Source: Leptolyngbya ohadii IS1 (GTDB lineage Bacteria > Cyanobacteriota > Cyanobacteriia > Elainellales > Elainellaceae). Taken from it: DNA of 64,000 nucleotides. The notes beneath the pieces are model-generated. The model had not been told where the DNA came from, did no database searches, and saw nothing but the letters and a program-made list of their open reading frames with translations. Below, one piece after another: positions 1 to 9,966 of the stretch. The stretch's first letter is position 1. The number at the start of each line of letters is the position of its first letter. The position numbers and the translations under genes were made by a program. The stretch lies in contig NZ_NKFP01000004.1 of assembly GCF_002215035.1 (NCBI RefSeq), positions 63,726-127,725 on the forward strand, written 5' to 3'.

Positions 1-1211
1 TTCGGATAGGTGAGTTCCAGCAGCGGCGAAGTCATAAAGGTCGTCACCAGCGCCATAATCACCAGCATGGTAAACAGCAAAGGGGAAATCACGCCCAGAC
101 TCAAGCCGATATTCAGCACGATCAGTTCCGTGAGTCCTCGCGTGTTCATCAGCCAACCCAGCGCTGCCGCCTCCCGTTTTGCCATGCCGCAGACCCGTCC
201 CGCCCCGTAGGTGCCAATAAACTTGCCGCCGATCGCCACCAGCAGCACCAGTCCGCAGAGCAACCAAAGTTCCGGACGGTTGAGCAGCCCGATCTGGGTT
301 CGCAGCCCGCTATAGGCAAAGAAGATGGGCAGTAGAAAGGTGAGGACAAAATCCTCGGTTTTTTCCGCCAGTTCGCGGGTGAGTCCTTCGTTTTTGGGCA
401 TCACTGCCCCCAGCAGAAACGCGCCGAAAATCAGGTGAATCCCGATCGCCTCTGTAATCAGCGCTGAAGCCACCACCCCCATGTAAATCCCTGCCAGCAC
501 AAACTGGGTTAATTTGCCCGTGCGATCGTAATGTTTAGCAAGCTGTTGGAGGAATGATCGCCCGATCGTCACCATCAGGGTAATGTAGACCACGGCTTCG
601 AGCAGGGTGGGCAGGGCAGCGATCATGCTATTGGTGCGGGTCACGGCGATCGCCAATGCCAGCAAACACCAGGCAGTCACATCATCGACAGCAGCACAGG
701 TAAGTGCCAGGGTTCCCAGCCGCGTATTCTGCAAATTGTTCTCGGTAATAATTCGCGCCAGCACCGGAAACGCCGTGATCGACATTGCCGCCCCCAAAAA
801 CAGCGCAAACGCCGTAAAGGAGACGCTGCTATTCGACACCAATGGATACAGCAGCAGCGACAGCAGTGCCCCCAGCGCAAAGGGAACCACAATACTCACA
901 TGGGAGGTAAGAATCGCCGTTTCAAGCTGTCCGCGCAAATAGCGGGGGTTTAACTCCAGCCCGATCAAAAACATAAAGAAGATTAGACCGACCTGGGACA
1001 GCACATTCAGAAACGGAATTGTCTCCGCCGGAAACAGGGCATCCGCAACGCCCGGAGCGATCAAGCCTAGCAGCGAAGGACCGAGCATAATCCCGGCAAC
1101 AATTTCGCCAATCACCAACGGCTGCCGCAACGCCCGAAACCCCAGTCCCACCAGGCGCGATAGCCCAATCACCAGCAGGACTTGCAGCAAGACCAGAACA
1201 ACGGTTGACAT
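1..1211 (-). CDS. CPA2 (Kef-type) cation:proton antiporter, 3' end cut by window edge
   Basis: About 403 codons are visible, starting at an ATG at 1211 and running off the left edge, so the C-terminus is missing. The translation is a chain of hydrophobic segments with the pattern of the sodium/hydrogen exchanger domain: an N-terminal stretch reading GEIVAGIMLGPSLLG, then GLIFFMFLIGLELNP and, near residues 155-160, AAVDDVTAW, whose paired acidic residues are typical of the transport site. The family exchanges K+ or Na+ for protons across the membrane. Regulatory domains such as TrkA-N would lie outside the window, so the subfamily is open. The 160 bases upstream hold no gene. Confidence 0.85.
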   Translation of the reverse strand, partial: MSTVVLVLLQVLLVIGLSRLVGLGFRALRQPLVIGEIVAGIMLGPSLLGLIAPGVADALFPAETIPFLNVLSQVGLIFFMFLIGLELNPRYLRGQLETAILTSHVSIVVPFALGALLSLLLYPLVSNSSVSFTAFALFLGAAMSITAFPVLARIITENNLQNTRLGTLALTCAAVDDVTAWCLLALAIAVTRTNSMIAALPTLLEAVVYITLMVTIGRSFLQQLAKHYDRTGKLTQFVLAGIYMGVVASALITEAIGIHLIFGAFLLGAVMPKNEGLTRELAEKTEDFVLTFLLPIFFAYSGLRTQIGLLNRPELWLLCGLVLLVAIGGKFIGTYGAGRVCGMAKREAAALGWLMNTRGLTELIVLNIGLSLGVISPLLFTMLVIMALVTTFMTSPLLELTYP

Positions 1212-1371
1212 CTTAAATCACTCGTCAGATTACTCCGTCGCCGCCCTCCTGACATCGTTTCTGTCGTTCTACCGAGAGAGCGGAGAATGCGATCGTCTCA
1301 CTCTCTAACACCGATATGCCTAAACCGCAGTCTACTTTTTATAATTTGATAGTTTGTTTCCTGATCAAAAT

Positions 1372-2436
1372 CTAACGCCGATCGCTCGACGCTACCGGAA
1401 CTCTATCGCCCACCCGTGAATCCTCGCCCCACTGATTGAGAAGATCCTTCACCAGAATTTCCTGAATCCAGATCTGCGCCACAATCACCAGCGGAATTGC
1501 CAGAAATAGCCCTAGGAAACCAAAAAAGATGGCAAACACTACCTGGGCGATCAGTGTCACGGCGGGCAATAGCGACACCTGCTGCTGCATGACAAAGGGA
1601 ACCAGCAAATACTGCTCAAGCTGCTGAATCAGCAAATAGAGGATAATCACGGCGACTGCTTTCCACGGTGCATCCAGCAACGCCACCGCCACGGGCGGAA
1701 TCAGACTAAGGGTGGGGCCCACATTTGGAATCGCTTCCAGCAGTCCAGCGATCGACGCATTCGCAAACACCAGCGGCACCCGCAAAATCGATAGACCGAT
1801 CGCAGACACAATCCCGACTACCACCATGTCGATCAGAATGCCCCGCGTCCATCCGGTCAACGACACCTGACATTTAGTGAGAATTTCATCCGTTCTGCGC
1901 CGATAGAATGCCGGAAACAGCGAGATAAATCCCTGCCGATAGGGTTTGGGATTAATTAGCAGCATGATCGTGAGAACGAACACCAGCAAAATGCTGAGAA
2001 CGATCGTAAGAATATTAGAGAACAGCGAGAAGAAATTATTCACTGCCCACTGGGCGAAGGGTTGCGCCTGCCGTACCAGCATATCTAAATCAGGCAAAAC
2101 TGGACTGCCAGGAAGTCGCTGCCGCAGTATATCCAGCCGATCGCTCAACTGACCGACCCCAACGGGGACAAGCTGGGCAAGCTGGTTAAACTGACTGATA
2201 AAGGGCGGCACAATAATCACCGCAAAAAATCCCAGAATTGTCAGCAGCACCAAAATCGACAAAATTGCCCCAAATCCTCTTCCCACCCCCGATCGCCGCC
2301 ATCGCACGACAATGCCATTTAGAGCGGTTGCAAAAATTACGGCGGTAAAAATCAGCAGCAGCACCTGGCGGATCTGCCAGAGGATGTAGAGCGAAATCAG
2401 CAGGGCAATTAAGCCAATCCATTGACCCAGTTTCAC
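1372..2436 (-). CDS. AI-2E family transporter (PerM-like permease)
   Basis: The protein has 354 residues if the GTG at 2436 is used. That gives the N-terminus MKLGQWIGLIALLISLYILW, which looks like the family, whereas the open frame extends 19 unlikely residues further (Cys/Arg-rich) to 2493. An AGGT sits 7 bases upstream of the GTG. It carries several membrane helices, a soluble central region and the conserved C-terminal part (EAIPNVGPTLSLIPP followed by helices and FGFLGLFLAIPL). Family members export small molecules or ions; the substrate cannot be inferred. It stands alone between the antiporter and the DUF2267 gene. Confidence 0.85.
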   Translation of the reverse strand: MKLGQWIGLIALLISLYILWQIRQVLLLIFTAVIFATALNGIVVRWRRSGVGRGFGAILSILVLLTILGFFAVIIVPPFISQFNQLAQLVPVGVGQLSDRLDILRQRLPGSPVLPDLDMLVRQAQPFAQWAVNNFFSLFSNILTIVLSILLVFVLTIMLLINPKPYRQGFISLFPAFYRRRTDEILTKCQVSLTGWTRGILIDMVVVGIVSAIGLSILRVPLVFANASIAGLLEAIPNVGPTLSLIPPVAVALLDAPWKAVAVIILYLLIQQLEQYLLVPFVMQQQVSLLPAVTLIAQVVFAIFFGFLGLFLAIPLVIVAQIWIQEILVKDLLNQWGEDSRVGDRVPVASSDRR

Positions 2437-2553
2437 GGCATTACCTGAGCGTAGACAACGATGAGCGCATCTTATACACTTCCACCGCAACACACATCTC
2501 TATACTGGCGGATTAGTAAACTGACAACTTAGCCCTGCTGAATGGGAATTGCC

Positions 2554-3009
2554 TTACGCCCGAACCGCCTCCGGGAAAAGCTCCTTCAGTTCCGCTGGCA
2601 GCATGTGGGTAATATCCTGCATTTCTCCTGCCGGGATGCGATCGCTCATCACCCGAAACACAGCCCGCGCCAACTGCTCGATCTCAAAGCCAGGATTCTC
2701 ATCACGAATATATTGATGCACATGGCTTTGCACCGTCTCCAGGAAAGCCGCCTGGGTGCGCTCTTTAGTGGGAGTGGATTCGGGTTTCCAGCCTTCGTAG
2801 TAAAAGCCCGCCAGCAGGGTCGGCAGTTCTGCGCCCAGGTGAGCCGCTTCGCCCATCGGCATCCGGTTGCGGACTGCGTGCAGCGTTGCCCGTAGCCCCT
2901 GAAACGCTCTGTGCTTGTCTTCGAGATTTAGCTCTTTTGCCACCTCGCTCACCCACTGCTCCGTAGTTTGAACAGTTTTATCAAACACGCCTAATCCGTG
3001 CATTGCCAT
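2554..3009 (-). CDS. DUF2267 domain protein
   Basis: This is a 151-residue soluble protein with an ATG at 3009 preceded by GAGGA about 6 bases upstream. The DUF2267 pattern is clear: VAKELNLEDKHRAFQGLRATLHAVRNRMPMGEAAHLGAELPTLL, GFYYEGWKP, then a second similar half with MSDRIPAGEMQDITHMLPAELKELFP. The two halves look like an internal duplication of a helical unit. The biochemical function of the family is unknown. No operon partner is obvious, since the SDR downstream is 200 bases away. Confidence 0.85.
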   Translation of the reverse strand: MAMHGLGVFDKTVQTTEQWVSEVAKELNLEDKHRAFQGLRATLHAVRNRMPMGEAAHLGAELPTLLAGFYYEGWKPESTPTKERTQAAFLETVQSHVHQYIRDENPGFEIEQLARAVFRVMSDRIPAGEMQDITHMLPAELKELFPEAVRA

Positions 3010-3210
3010 AAGGATTCCTCAGTAAATCTAGTCGGGGTTAAATCAGCTACTTTCAGCCTCTGGGCAGGCGTTTTGGGACGATCGCCTGTGAATCCCAAAG
3101 CGTTGAATAAAGCACTGATTATGCTAACGAGGGCATTTTGGGCAAAAGGTCTATCAAATTAAAGAGATTCGCGCCGATTTGCACCGCGCTTTGCGCCAAT
3201 TTCCACTGCG

Positions 3211-3957
3211 CTACCGCCCGCCTGCCACATCCACGATCGCCCCGGTGCAATAGGATGCCTCCTCAGACAGCAGCCACAAAATTGTCTGCGCCACTTCAAG
3301 GGCAGTCCCACCCCGCTGCATGGGAATCGTGGGCAAAATCCGCGCCAGCCGATTCGGTTCTCCCATGGCGGCATGAATTTCGGTATCAATAAATCCCGGT
3401 CGCACAGCATTCACGCGGATTCCCGCCGCTGCCACTTCCTTTGCTAAACCGATCGTCATCGTATCAATCGCCCCTTTGGATGCCGCATAATCCACATACT
3501 CGTTGGGCGATCCCAGGGTGGCTGCCACCGACGAGACATTCACGATCGCACCCCCTGCCCCACCTCGATCAATCGACATCCGCCGGATCGCTTCACGGGC
3601 ACAGAGAAAGCTGCCGATGACATTGGTTGCAAAAATACTTTGAATCCGCTCAGGATCAATCGCTTCTACGCGCCGAGCCGGGGCAGCAATTCCCGCATTA
3701 TTTACCAGTGCGCTCAGCGTGCCAAAGGTACGATCGATTGCCTCAAACAGACGCAGCACATCGGATTCCAGGCTAACATCTGCTTGAACTGCGATTGCCT
3801 CACCGCCTGCGGCTGTAATCTGTTCGATCATGCGATCAGCTGCTGCCCGATTCTGCCGATAGCTCATGCAAACGGCGTAGCCTTTTTCTGCTGCCAGAAT
3901 TGCCGTTGCTGCACCAATTCCCCGACTGCCGCCCGTAACAAGCATCGTTCTATTCAT
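3211..3957 (-). CDS. SDR family oxidoreductase
   Basis: This is a classical 248-residue short-chain dehydrogenase/reductase. It has the NAD(P)-binding TGGSRGIG at residues 8-15, NNAG at 86-89, the catalytic serine near 143 and YAASK at 157-161. An Arg in SYRQNRAAAD after strand 2 suggests NADPH preference (inference). The C-terminus ending in VDVAGGR is typical. The substrate is unknown. It is the last gene of the minus-strand run beginning in the rhamnose region, 68 bases after the glycosyltransferase, so a metabolic link to that locus is possible but unproven. Confidence 0.9.
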   Translation of the reverse strand: MNRTMLVTGGSRGIGAATAILAAEKGYAVCMSYRQNRAAADRMIEQITAAGGEAIAVQADVSLESDVLRLFEAIDRTFGTLSALVNNAGIAAPARRVEAIDPERIQSIFATNVIGSFLCAREAIRRMSIDRGGAGGAIVNVSSVAATLGSPNEYVDYAASKGAIDTMTIGLAKEVAAAGIRVNAVRPGFIDTEIHAAMGEPNRLARILPTIPMQRGGTALEVAQTILWLLSEEASYCTGAIVDVAGGR

Positions 3958-4025
3958 TCACTCCACCCGGCTCAAATTTCCTCCAGCATGGCAGCAAACG
4001 TGAACCCAATAGAACGATCGAGTGC

Positions 4026-5138
4026 CTAAGCCGACAGAGCAACGCTGGGGATCATGCCATAAGCCTTGCGGCGCAACTGCTTGATCTGCTCCTCCAGAGT
4101 TTCCGGCGTTTCCAGTCCTACCGTGCTGAACATTTCCCGGAAGCGATAGCGCCAGTCGTGCTGGAGTAAGGCTTCCCGGTAGTTGCGCTCTGCGTTGCGT
4201 TGGAGGGTAGATTCGTCCTCTAGCAAGTCCTCGAAGAAAGGAATCCAATCCGAGGGCGAATTAGGGAGATCGATCGCGCTATTTTCCCACTGCATGAGTT
4301 CAGCAACGCCTTGACCTGTTGGCTTTTTGCCCACCACCGTACAGCCTGCCGCCCATGCCTCAAACCAGCGGTACAAAATCGGCGAATAGCCCATAAACCG
4401 ACCCACATCGCTGGCTTCAAAACAAAGGCTCACCTTCGATCGATTCAGCAGATTTTCCAGCAGATCAATATGCTCCTGCTGATCGTGAACCTCTGGCTGG
4501 AAGAAAGTGGAATAGTGGTAGAACCGATCGCTTCCCAGTTTGCCGTAGCGGTCATGGAGGACGTGATGAACATCCTGGTTGCCTCTGCCGTAGCTAAGGA
4601 TGTCGATCGGGCGATGCTGCAAATTCAAATCCTGCTTCAGCACGTCGGTTGCCAGCGGCAGAAAGCTGGTTGAAATCCCGTGAAGCCGCTGCACATCCTC
4701 TGCCAGTTCACTCCCGATCACAAACAGATGATCGAGACTATCTTTCAGGGTTGAATCAAGATGCTGCGGGTTAAAGCCATCTAGAATATAGCCCAGGCGC
4801 AGATCAAACTGCTTTAGCAGCGGACCCAACGCATGGATTGACAGCAGGAAACGAGGTCCGAGCCCGACAACGAGCAACACATTAACGCCTTCTGGCAGGG
4901 TCGGCAGAGCGTCTACCGTAAACCAGGACTTAAAGAGGCGGTGACGATATCGCTGAAGGTAATCGACTCCACTGTCAGAAATTTCAAAGCGATCGAACAG
5001 ACGTAGTGTTTGGTTAGGGGAAGGATAAATGAACGTCGGATTACAGACCTGAGCCAGGGTGGACTCCATGCTGCAAGACACCGACCAACCTACGTGCTTG
5101 TTACCAGGATTCAGCTCCGAGAGAACAAATAAATTCAT
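4026..5138 (-). CDS. Glycosyltransferase-like protein (GT-B fold, spore-maturation-protein type)
   Basis: A 370-residue protein starting at the ATG at 5138. The C-terminal half carries a pattern seen in glycosyl transferase group 1 proteins: LSYGRGNQDVHH, VSLCFEASDVGRFMGYSPILYRWFEAWAAGCTVVGKKP (a search/replace-type nucleotide-sugar site with an acidic residue before a Gly/Ala-rich loop) and a final helical segment. Hence a cytoplasmic glycosyltransferase is likely; donor and acceptor are unknown. It follows the GH-A-like gene on the same strand after a 278-base spacer (5139-5416) in which I see no gene or convincing terminator. Confidence 0.65.
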   Translation of the reverse strand: MNLFVLSELNPGNKHVGWSVSCSMESTLAQVCNPTFIYPSPNQTLRLFDRFEISDSGVDYLQRYRHRLFKSWFTVDALPTLPEGVNVLLVVGLGPRFLLSIHALGPLLKQFDLRLGYILDGFNPQHLDSTLKDSLDHLFVIGSELAEDVQRLHGISTSFLPLATDVLKQDLNLQHRPIDILSYGRGNQDVHHVLHDRYGKLGSDRFYHYSTFFQPEVHDQQEHIDLLENLLNRSKVSLCFEASDVGRFMGYSPILYRWFEAWAAGCTVVGKKPTGQGVAELMQWENSAIDLPNSPSDWIPFFEDLLEDESTLQRNAERNYREALLQHDWRYRFREMFSTVGLETPETLEEQIKQLRRKAYGMIPSVALSA

Positions 5139-5416
5139 GATGCTGCTAACCCTTGGGGCAATTAAGGGAAACTGCTCACTTTCAGAACGAAAGGCGATTG
5201 AGCGAATGAGAATTAGTCTTGAGCCGTAGAACCCAAAACTTCAAACCGATAAGGCTTCAAGAAAGACTAAAAAACCAGAAAACCGCAGCTAGTACATCAA
5301 ACCGTAGGATTTGCGTCTAGCCCTAATGCCCTAAACCCCTGATTCAAATCTTAAACCTATTATTAGTTCAGACCATAAAAATTCGTAAGCCTTAGGATAG
5401 AGGCTTTACAGGAAAT

Positions 5417-7150
5417 TCATTTCCGCAGCTGATTCTGATCGATAAAGTCTATCAGCGCATCATATTTAGGCGATCGGGTTTGCAGCACCGACTCCAGCGC
5501 CCCCCACGCGCCCCATTTACCGGGTTGCCCAATGTCGGAGAAGTGCATAAACAGGGTTCCACCCGCTGCCTTCCACTGATTCAGCAGTTCTGTGTAGCAC
5601 TCGCCCATGCGGGGATGCCGATTTAACGCCGTAAAGAAGTTGACGATCGCCTCATTATTCTCAATACCTTCCCGTCCGGTAAGATGCTGTCCTCCCTCGT
5701 ATGCCACCAGATTCAGTCCGTAGCGGTTGGCAACATTGGCGTGATATTCAAAGCTTTTTGCCGCATCCCCCACGCTGTTGCCGTTCGTGCCATTCATGCC
5801 CAGCTGCTCAAAGGCTTTGCCAATGCCGCCATCCGGCTCTCGCAGCCAGGATTCAACGGTGCTAATCTTCTCCGGATTGCCCAGATCACCGCTAAAGTAG
5901 CCTGCCGTAGCGTAGGCAGTAAATCCATGCTGATAGCAGGGACGATTCCCCTCGGCGACCCAGTAGGGACAGTTGAGAATTCCCTCCTCTAAGCCCTGCC
6001 ATGCCTCCTGAGTTGCAATGATGGGGATCACGCGATCGCCCTCGTCGCCAAATTCCCGCTTCCACAGGTCAGACATCTGGGCTGCCCGCATACCGTACCA
6101 CTGGGTATAGGCGTCGCCCTTATCCTTGCCCCAGCGTGTCTGTCCCTGCTCAAGGGCATAGTGTGCCTGCCGAAACTGCCAGTTCCACACCTCGTTGGAG
6201 TATTCCACGTAGACCTTCAACTGGGGATCAAGCCGTTCCTTGACCAGTCGGGCAAAGCTGGTGATGTATTCGTCGGTTGCCTGGTGGGGAATGTTGAACC
6301 AGGGGTTTGCCTGGAGCTGATTTGCCAGTTCGACCATGATTTCGAGCGGCACACCCTGAATTGCATAGGTGGCATCCTCTACCTGGGGACGGTCAGACCA
6401 TTCTTTCTGCTCAGAATTGTTGGTCTGCATCCAGTCCATAAAGCGCAGGGCATTAAATTTGCGGGTGCGCTCCAAAAATTGCGGGTTGAAAATCTGCTGC
6501 CGAAAGGTTTGCTCGTAGGCGATCGGCACGACATGGATATTGCGGATATAGTTACCCGATCGATTGGGATCGGTTTCTCGGACAGTCAGAAGCACCGCCC
6601 CGCTACCGTGCGCCACGTTAATCACATCGCGTCCAGGTTGGGAAGCCGCTTCGTCCTGTTTGGCATCAAAACCGTATTCCAGTTTGCCTTCCCCCTCGTA
6701 CAGCACCACATACTGGTCGTAGGGATAGCGTTCCAGTCCGTTAAATAGGAACGTGCTGACCTTGGTGAAGCGGGGCGAGTCTTCCGGGGCAGGCAAAGAT
6801 TTCACCCAGCCCTGCTCATCCAGATCCAGCCTGTCGAATTCCTGGGTGTCCCATGCGTCGTTGCAGCCGGGATCATCGTCGTTGCACTGCGTAATCCAGG
6901 CGCGGGAGGATTTCATCAGATCAAGAAAGGGAATCTGGCTCGACCAGTCCGCGATCCCCGCCAGATTGGTTCCCAGCCCCAGCGGAATTTTGCTCGACCG
7001 CACTTCCGATGCTGAGGCAGGCACGATCGCCGTTTTTACCCCATCCTGAGCCGCTAGAAAATGCGACACTGAGGTACAGCCCACCGCCATAAATACCGAC
7101 AGAAATAGGGCGATCGCAAACAGACCTAACCGTTTTTGAAGGCTACGCAT
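5417..7150 (-). CDS. Probable secreted lipoprotein with GH-A clan (TIM-barrel glycosidase-like) domain
   Basis: A 577-residue protein. The first 25 residues form a signal peptide with MAVGC as possible lipobox (Cys25). The body resembles clan GH-A glycosidases: [12 protein letters not shown] places an Asn-Glu pair (319-320) as at the end of strand 4, and [10 protein letters not shown] gives a second Glu (485) as the strand-7 nucleophile. LRFMDW near 238 and FNIPHQ near 287 fit barrel loops. No glycosidase family can be named with certainty and similar proteins are often annotated as cellulose-binding. The start overlaps the 3' end of rfbB by 8 bases, indicating co-translation with the rhamnose genes and a role in an exported polysaccharide (inference). 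Confidence 0.65.
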   Translation of the reverse strand: MRSLQKRLGLFAIALFLSVFMAVGCTSVSHFLAAQDGVKTAIVPASASEVRSSKIPLGLGTNLAGIADWSSQIPFLDLMKSSRAWITQCNDDDPGCNDAWDTQEFDRLDLDEQGWVKSLPAPEDSPRFTKVSTFLFNGLERYPYDQYVVLYEGEGKLEYGFDAKQDEAASQPGRDVINVAHGSGAVLLTVRETDPNRSGNYIRNIHVVPIAYEQTFRQQIFNPQFLERTRKFNALRFMDWMQTNNSEQKEWSDRPQVEDATYAIQGVPLEIMVELANQLQANPWFNIPHQATDEYITSFARLVKERLDPQLKVYVEYSNEVWNWQFRQAHYALEQGQTRWGKDKGDAYTQWYGMRAAQMSDLWKREFGDEGDRVIPIIATQEAWQGLEEGILNCPYWVAEGNRPCYQHGFTAYATAGYFSGDLGNPEKISTVESWLREPDGGIGKAFEQLGMNGTNGNSVGDAAKSFEYHANVANRYGLNLVAYEGGQHLTGREGIENNEAIVNFFTALNRHPRMGECYTELLNQWKAAGGTLFMHFSDIGQPGKWGAWGALESVLQTRSPKYDALIDFIDQNQLRK

Positions 7151-8267
7151 AAACCTTGCGATAGTACGCCTGATACTCCTCCGACAGGAGCGGCTGCCAC
7201 CAGTCTGGATGGTTGAGATACCACTGCACCGTGCGCCGCAGTCCCTCTTCTACGGTAACGGAAGGCGTCCAACCTAGCTCGGTTTTAATCTTGGTCGCAT
7301 CAATGGCGTAGCGGCGATCGTGTCCCGGTCGATCTTTGACAAAGGTAATCAAATTGCTGGACGGACGGACGGGCAGATCGGGAGCGAGTTCATCCACCAG
7401 CGTACAGAGCATCTGCACCAGATCGAGGTTTTTGACTTCGTTGTTGCCGCCCACGTTGTAGGTTTCACCCGGTTGGCTCCGGTGGATCACGGTGTCGATC
7501 GCGCTGCAATGGTCTTCTACATACAGCCAGTCCCGAATGTTTTGCCCGTCGCCATAAACAGGCAGGGGTTTGCCCAGCAGGATGTTAATGCACATCAGCG
7601 GGATCAGCTTTTCCGGGAAATGATAGGGACCATAGTTATTGGAACAGTTGGTCATCAGCGTCGGCATGCCGTAGGTGTGGTGGTATGCCCGCACCAGATG
7701 ATCGCTGCCCGCCTTCGATGCCGAGTAGGGGCTATTGGGCGCGTAGGGCGTGATTTCCGAAAATCCCGGATCGTCTGGATTTAGACTGCCGTAGACCTCA
7801 TCCGTCGAAACATGGTGGAAGCGATACTGCTCCGGTTTACCCTGCGCCTGCCAGTGCTGCCGAAACGCCTCCAGCAACGTAAACGTCCCAACCACATTCG
7901 TCTGCACAAACGCCCCCGGACCCAGAATCGATCGATCGACATGGGATTCCGCCGCAAAGTGAACGATCGTATCGATCGCCTCTTCCGCCAGCAGGGTATC
8001 GATCAATGCCCGATCGCAGATATCTCCCTGGACAAATCTAAGATTCGCGTGTCCCTCCAGTCCCGCCAGGTTAGCTCGGTTTCCGGCATAGGTGAGGGCA
8101 TCCAGAACAATCACGCGATCGCCCGGATAGTGCTGACCCCAGTAATGCACAAAGTTCGAGCCAATAAAGCCTGCCCCTCCGGTAATAATCAGGCGGCGCG
8201 GATGGCGATCGAGCAGCGTAGAGGACAGAGCAGACGAAGTCACAGATTGAATTTCGGGAGTAGACAT
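7143..8267 (-). CDS. rfbB: dTDP-glucose 4,6-dehydratase
   Basis: RmlB converts dTDP-glucose to dTDP-4-keto-6-deoxyglucose, the second step of dTDP-L-rhamnose synthesis. The 374-residue protein shows the extended-SDR motifs: [10 protein letters not shown] near residues 30-39, STDEVYG, and [11 protein letters not shown] with the Tyr/Lys pair; [10 protein letters not shown] and [13 protein letters not shown] are typical of the family. It carries about 24 extra N-terminal residues compared with the usual start; no internal ATG replaces it. It is separated from rfbA by a glycosyltransferase gene and overlaps the next gene by 8 bases. Confidence 0.95.
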   Translation of the reverse strand: MSTPEIQSVTSSALSSTLLDRHPRRLIITGGAGFIGSNFVHYWGQHYPGDRVIVLDALTYAGNRANLAGLEGHANLRFVQGDICDRALIDTLLAEEAIDTIVHFAAESHVDRSILGPGAFVQTNVVGTFTLLEAFRQHWQAQGKPEQYRFHHVSTDEVYGSLNPDDPGFSEITPYAPNSPYSASKAGSDHLVRAYHHTYGMPTLMTNCSNNYGPYHFPEKLIPLMCINILLGKPLPVYGDGQNIRDWLYVEDHCSAIDTVIHRSQPGETYNVGGNNEVKNLDLVQMLCTLVDELAPDLPVRPSSNLITFVKDRPGHDRRYAIDATKIKTELGWTPSVTVEEGLRRTVQWYLNHPDWWQPLLSEEYQAYYRKVYA

Positions 8268-8353
8268 AGCTATTTAGTTAGATGGGGGCGATGCAGCGTT
8301 TGAACGACGGAGGAACAATGCCAGGGAAACAGCCACGGGATGCTAATTCCTTC

Positions 8354-8392
8354 TTCTAGAACTGATTTCTAAAACTGATTTCCAGAACTGAT
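8354..8392. repeat. 13-bp tandem repeat, three copies
   Basis: Units ttctagaactgat, ttctaaaactgat and ttccagaactgat lie head to tail in the 179-base spacer between the glycosyltransferase and rfbB. It belongs to a set of short local tandem duplications seen across the window's spacers. Confidence 0.8.
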
Positions 8393-8446
8393 CCATCCCT
8401 GAGCGATGAGCTAAGCTATCGGCTGAGCCATGAGAACTGAAATCGA

Positions 8447-9766
8447 TCACACCGGAATTGGCATTGAATTATCGGACTGCCAGTAGTCTGGCTTCGTCTC
8501 CTCCAGTCCCGCCAGCCAGCGATAGATCTCCAGCAGCTTGTATCCCTTCGCTTCCCAGGCATAATACTCCAGAACGTGCTGATGTGCTGCCTGTCCCAGT
8601 TGAATCATCCGATCGGGGTTCGTCACCAGTCCCTCTAGCTCTCGCTGGTAACGATCGACTAATTCATCAACGCTGCCGGGCTGCACTTTCACCCCGCGAT
8701 CGGAGTTCACAAAGACCGAGGGTCCGCCGTAGTCTATCACCACGCAGGGCAGTCCACTTGCCATCGCTTCAATAATCACGCCGCCGCCCAATTCCCGAAT
8801 CGAGGGGAAAGCAAAGATATCGGCTTCCTGCATCATTCGGGGAAACTCCAGGTAGGGCATAGACTGGTGAAACTCTACAGCCTCCTGAATTCCCGCTGCG
8901 GCAACCATCTCTTCCAGGCGGGGGCGCTCCGGTCCATCCCCCACAATGACCAGACGATGTTCTCGCAAGATTGGGCTGGCAGCAAAGGCACGGACCACAA
9001 CCTCCGGCAGCTTATAGGGAACCAGCCGCCCTGCAAACAAAATCGTTTTGCGCTCTCGACCGCTCCGATCGACCGGGAAAAACTGCTGCGGATCGTAGCC
9101 CGTTTCTGGAAAATCGATCGCCCTCTCCTGCGCTGCTTTGGGAATATCGTTGCGGGTATGGGCATGGGCAGTTAGAAATGCCGTTCCCTTCCGATAAGTG
9201 GATTGGTAGAAGGGCATTAGCCGCGACGCACCCCGCAGATAGGTCATCCATTCCCGTTCGCGCACCAGCTCCGCCCGGTATTCCGGCATCCAGGGCAAGC
9301 CGCTATTCAGCGGACCCATTAGAAACGGGATGGGACTGCGAGAGGCGATCGGGCTGGGGATCGTGGTCGTCATCGGGGTGATGCGATGAATCAGATCGAA
9401 TTCGCCCTGACGAATCTGCCTGCCGAACTGCTGCCAAACCTCCTGTTCAAACAGCACATAGGCAGGATAGTCCATCGCCATCTGCGTTGTCCAGGCAACT
9501 TGATTTCCGCCCCGCAGAAAAGTAGAAATTCGAGCCAGCGGTACCTGCCATTTATTCTGGTTGAAATAAACGACCTTTGCATTCCCAATGCCCACCCGCT
9601 CGATATTCGGCTGATTGTAGTGAGGGGTGACGACCGTAACATCAACGTGCTGGGAAATGGTCTTCACCATTCGGTGTGCCAGGATGGGCAACGAGGGCCA
9701 GTCGGGGTTGCACTGAAATGCCAGCACTAGAACTCGAAGCCGTTCAGCAGACATGCCGCTACTCAT
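8447..9766 (-). CDS. GT4-type glycosyltransferase
   Basis: The protein has 439 residues. The ATG at 9766 has a perfect AGGAGG five bases upstream; a TTG directly before it can be ignored. It has two Rossmann-like halves. The C-terminal half carries ILFAGRLVPYKLPEVVV, LVIVGDGPERPRLEE and FAFPSIRELGGGVIIEAMASGLPCVV, the E-x7-E retaining GT4 signature. It should add a sugar from a nucleotide donor on the cytoplasmic face of the membrane. It sits between rfbA and rfbB, so a rhamnosyltransferase role in the same polysaccharide is a reasonable inference, not shown by the sequence. Confidence 0.9.
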   Translation of the reverse strand: MSSGMSAERLRVLVLAFQCNPDWPSLPILAHRMVKTISQHVDVTVVTPHYNQPNIERVGIGNAKVVYFNQNKWQVPLARISTFLRGGNQVAWTTQMAMDYPAYVLFEQEVWQQFGRQIRQGEFDLIHRITPMTTTIPSPIASRSPIPFLMGPLNSGLPWMPEYRAELVREREWMTYLRGASRLMPFYQSTYRKGTAFLTAHAHTRNDIPKAAQERAIDFPETGYDPQQFFPVDRSGRERKTILFAGRLVPYKLPEVVVRAFAASPILREHRLVIVGDGPERPRLEEMVAAAGIQEAVEFHQSMPYLEFPRMMQEADIFAFPSIRELGGGVIIEAMASGLPCVVIDYGGPSVFVNSDRGVKVQPGSVDELVDRYQRELEGLVTNPDRMIQLGQAAHQHVLEYYAWEAKGYKLLEIYRWLAGLEETKPDYWQSDNSMPIPV

Positions 9767-9933
9767 CAAAACCTCCTGGGTGTGAAACTTCGCCCTTCAG
9801 GACAACTTTGCATTGCAGAGTGACTTCACATCGGACAGCCGTTCTGCGGAAATACTCCACCGATCCAGCAGGGATGACAATCCTGCATCATCGCTATGCC
9901 GCCTTTCAGCGAATCGATTAGTTTGGACATCCG

Positions 9934-9966
9934 TTCGACATCAGCTCGACATCAGTTCGACAATTC
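9934..9966. repeat. 11-bp tandem repeat containing the rfbA stop codon
   Basis: Copies ttcgacatcag, ctcgacatcag and ttcgacaattc are contiguous, with a diverged fourth copy just to the left. On the minus strand the unit reads TGTCGAACTGA, so the rfbA stop TGA (9952-9954) is part of the unit that has been duplicated downstream. Confidence 0.75.

Noticed and set aside
6161-6748. 195-codon plus-strand frame opposite the GH-A-like gene
   Set aside because: Shadow of a well-supported secreted protein with a signal peptide and catalytic motifs on the other strand.
8354-8392. Short tandem repeats as CRISPR-like arrays
   Set aside because: Units of 11-16 bp are contiguous without spacers, differ at each site and no cas gene is present.
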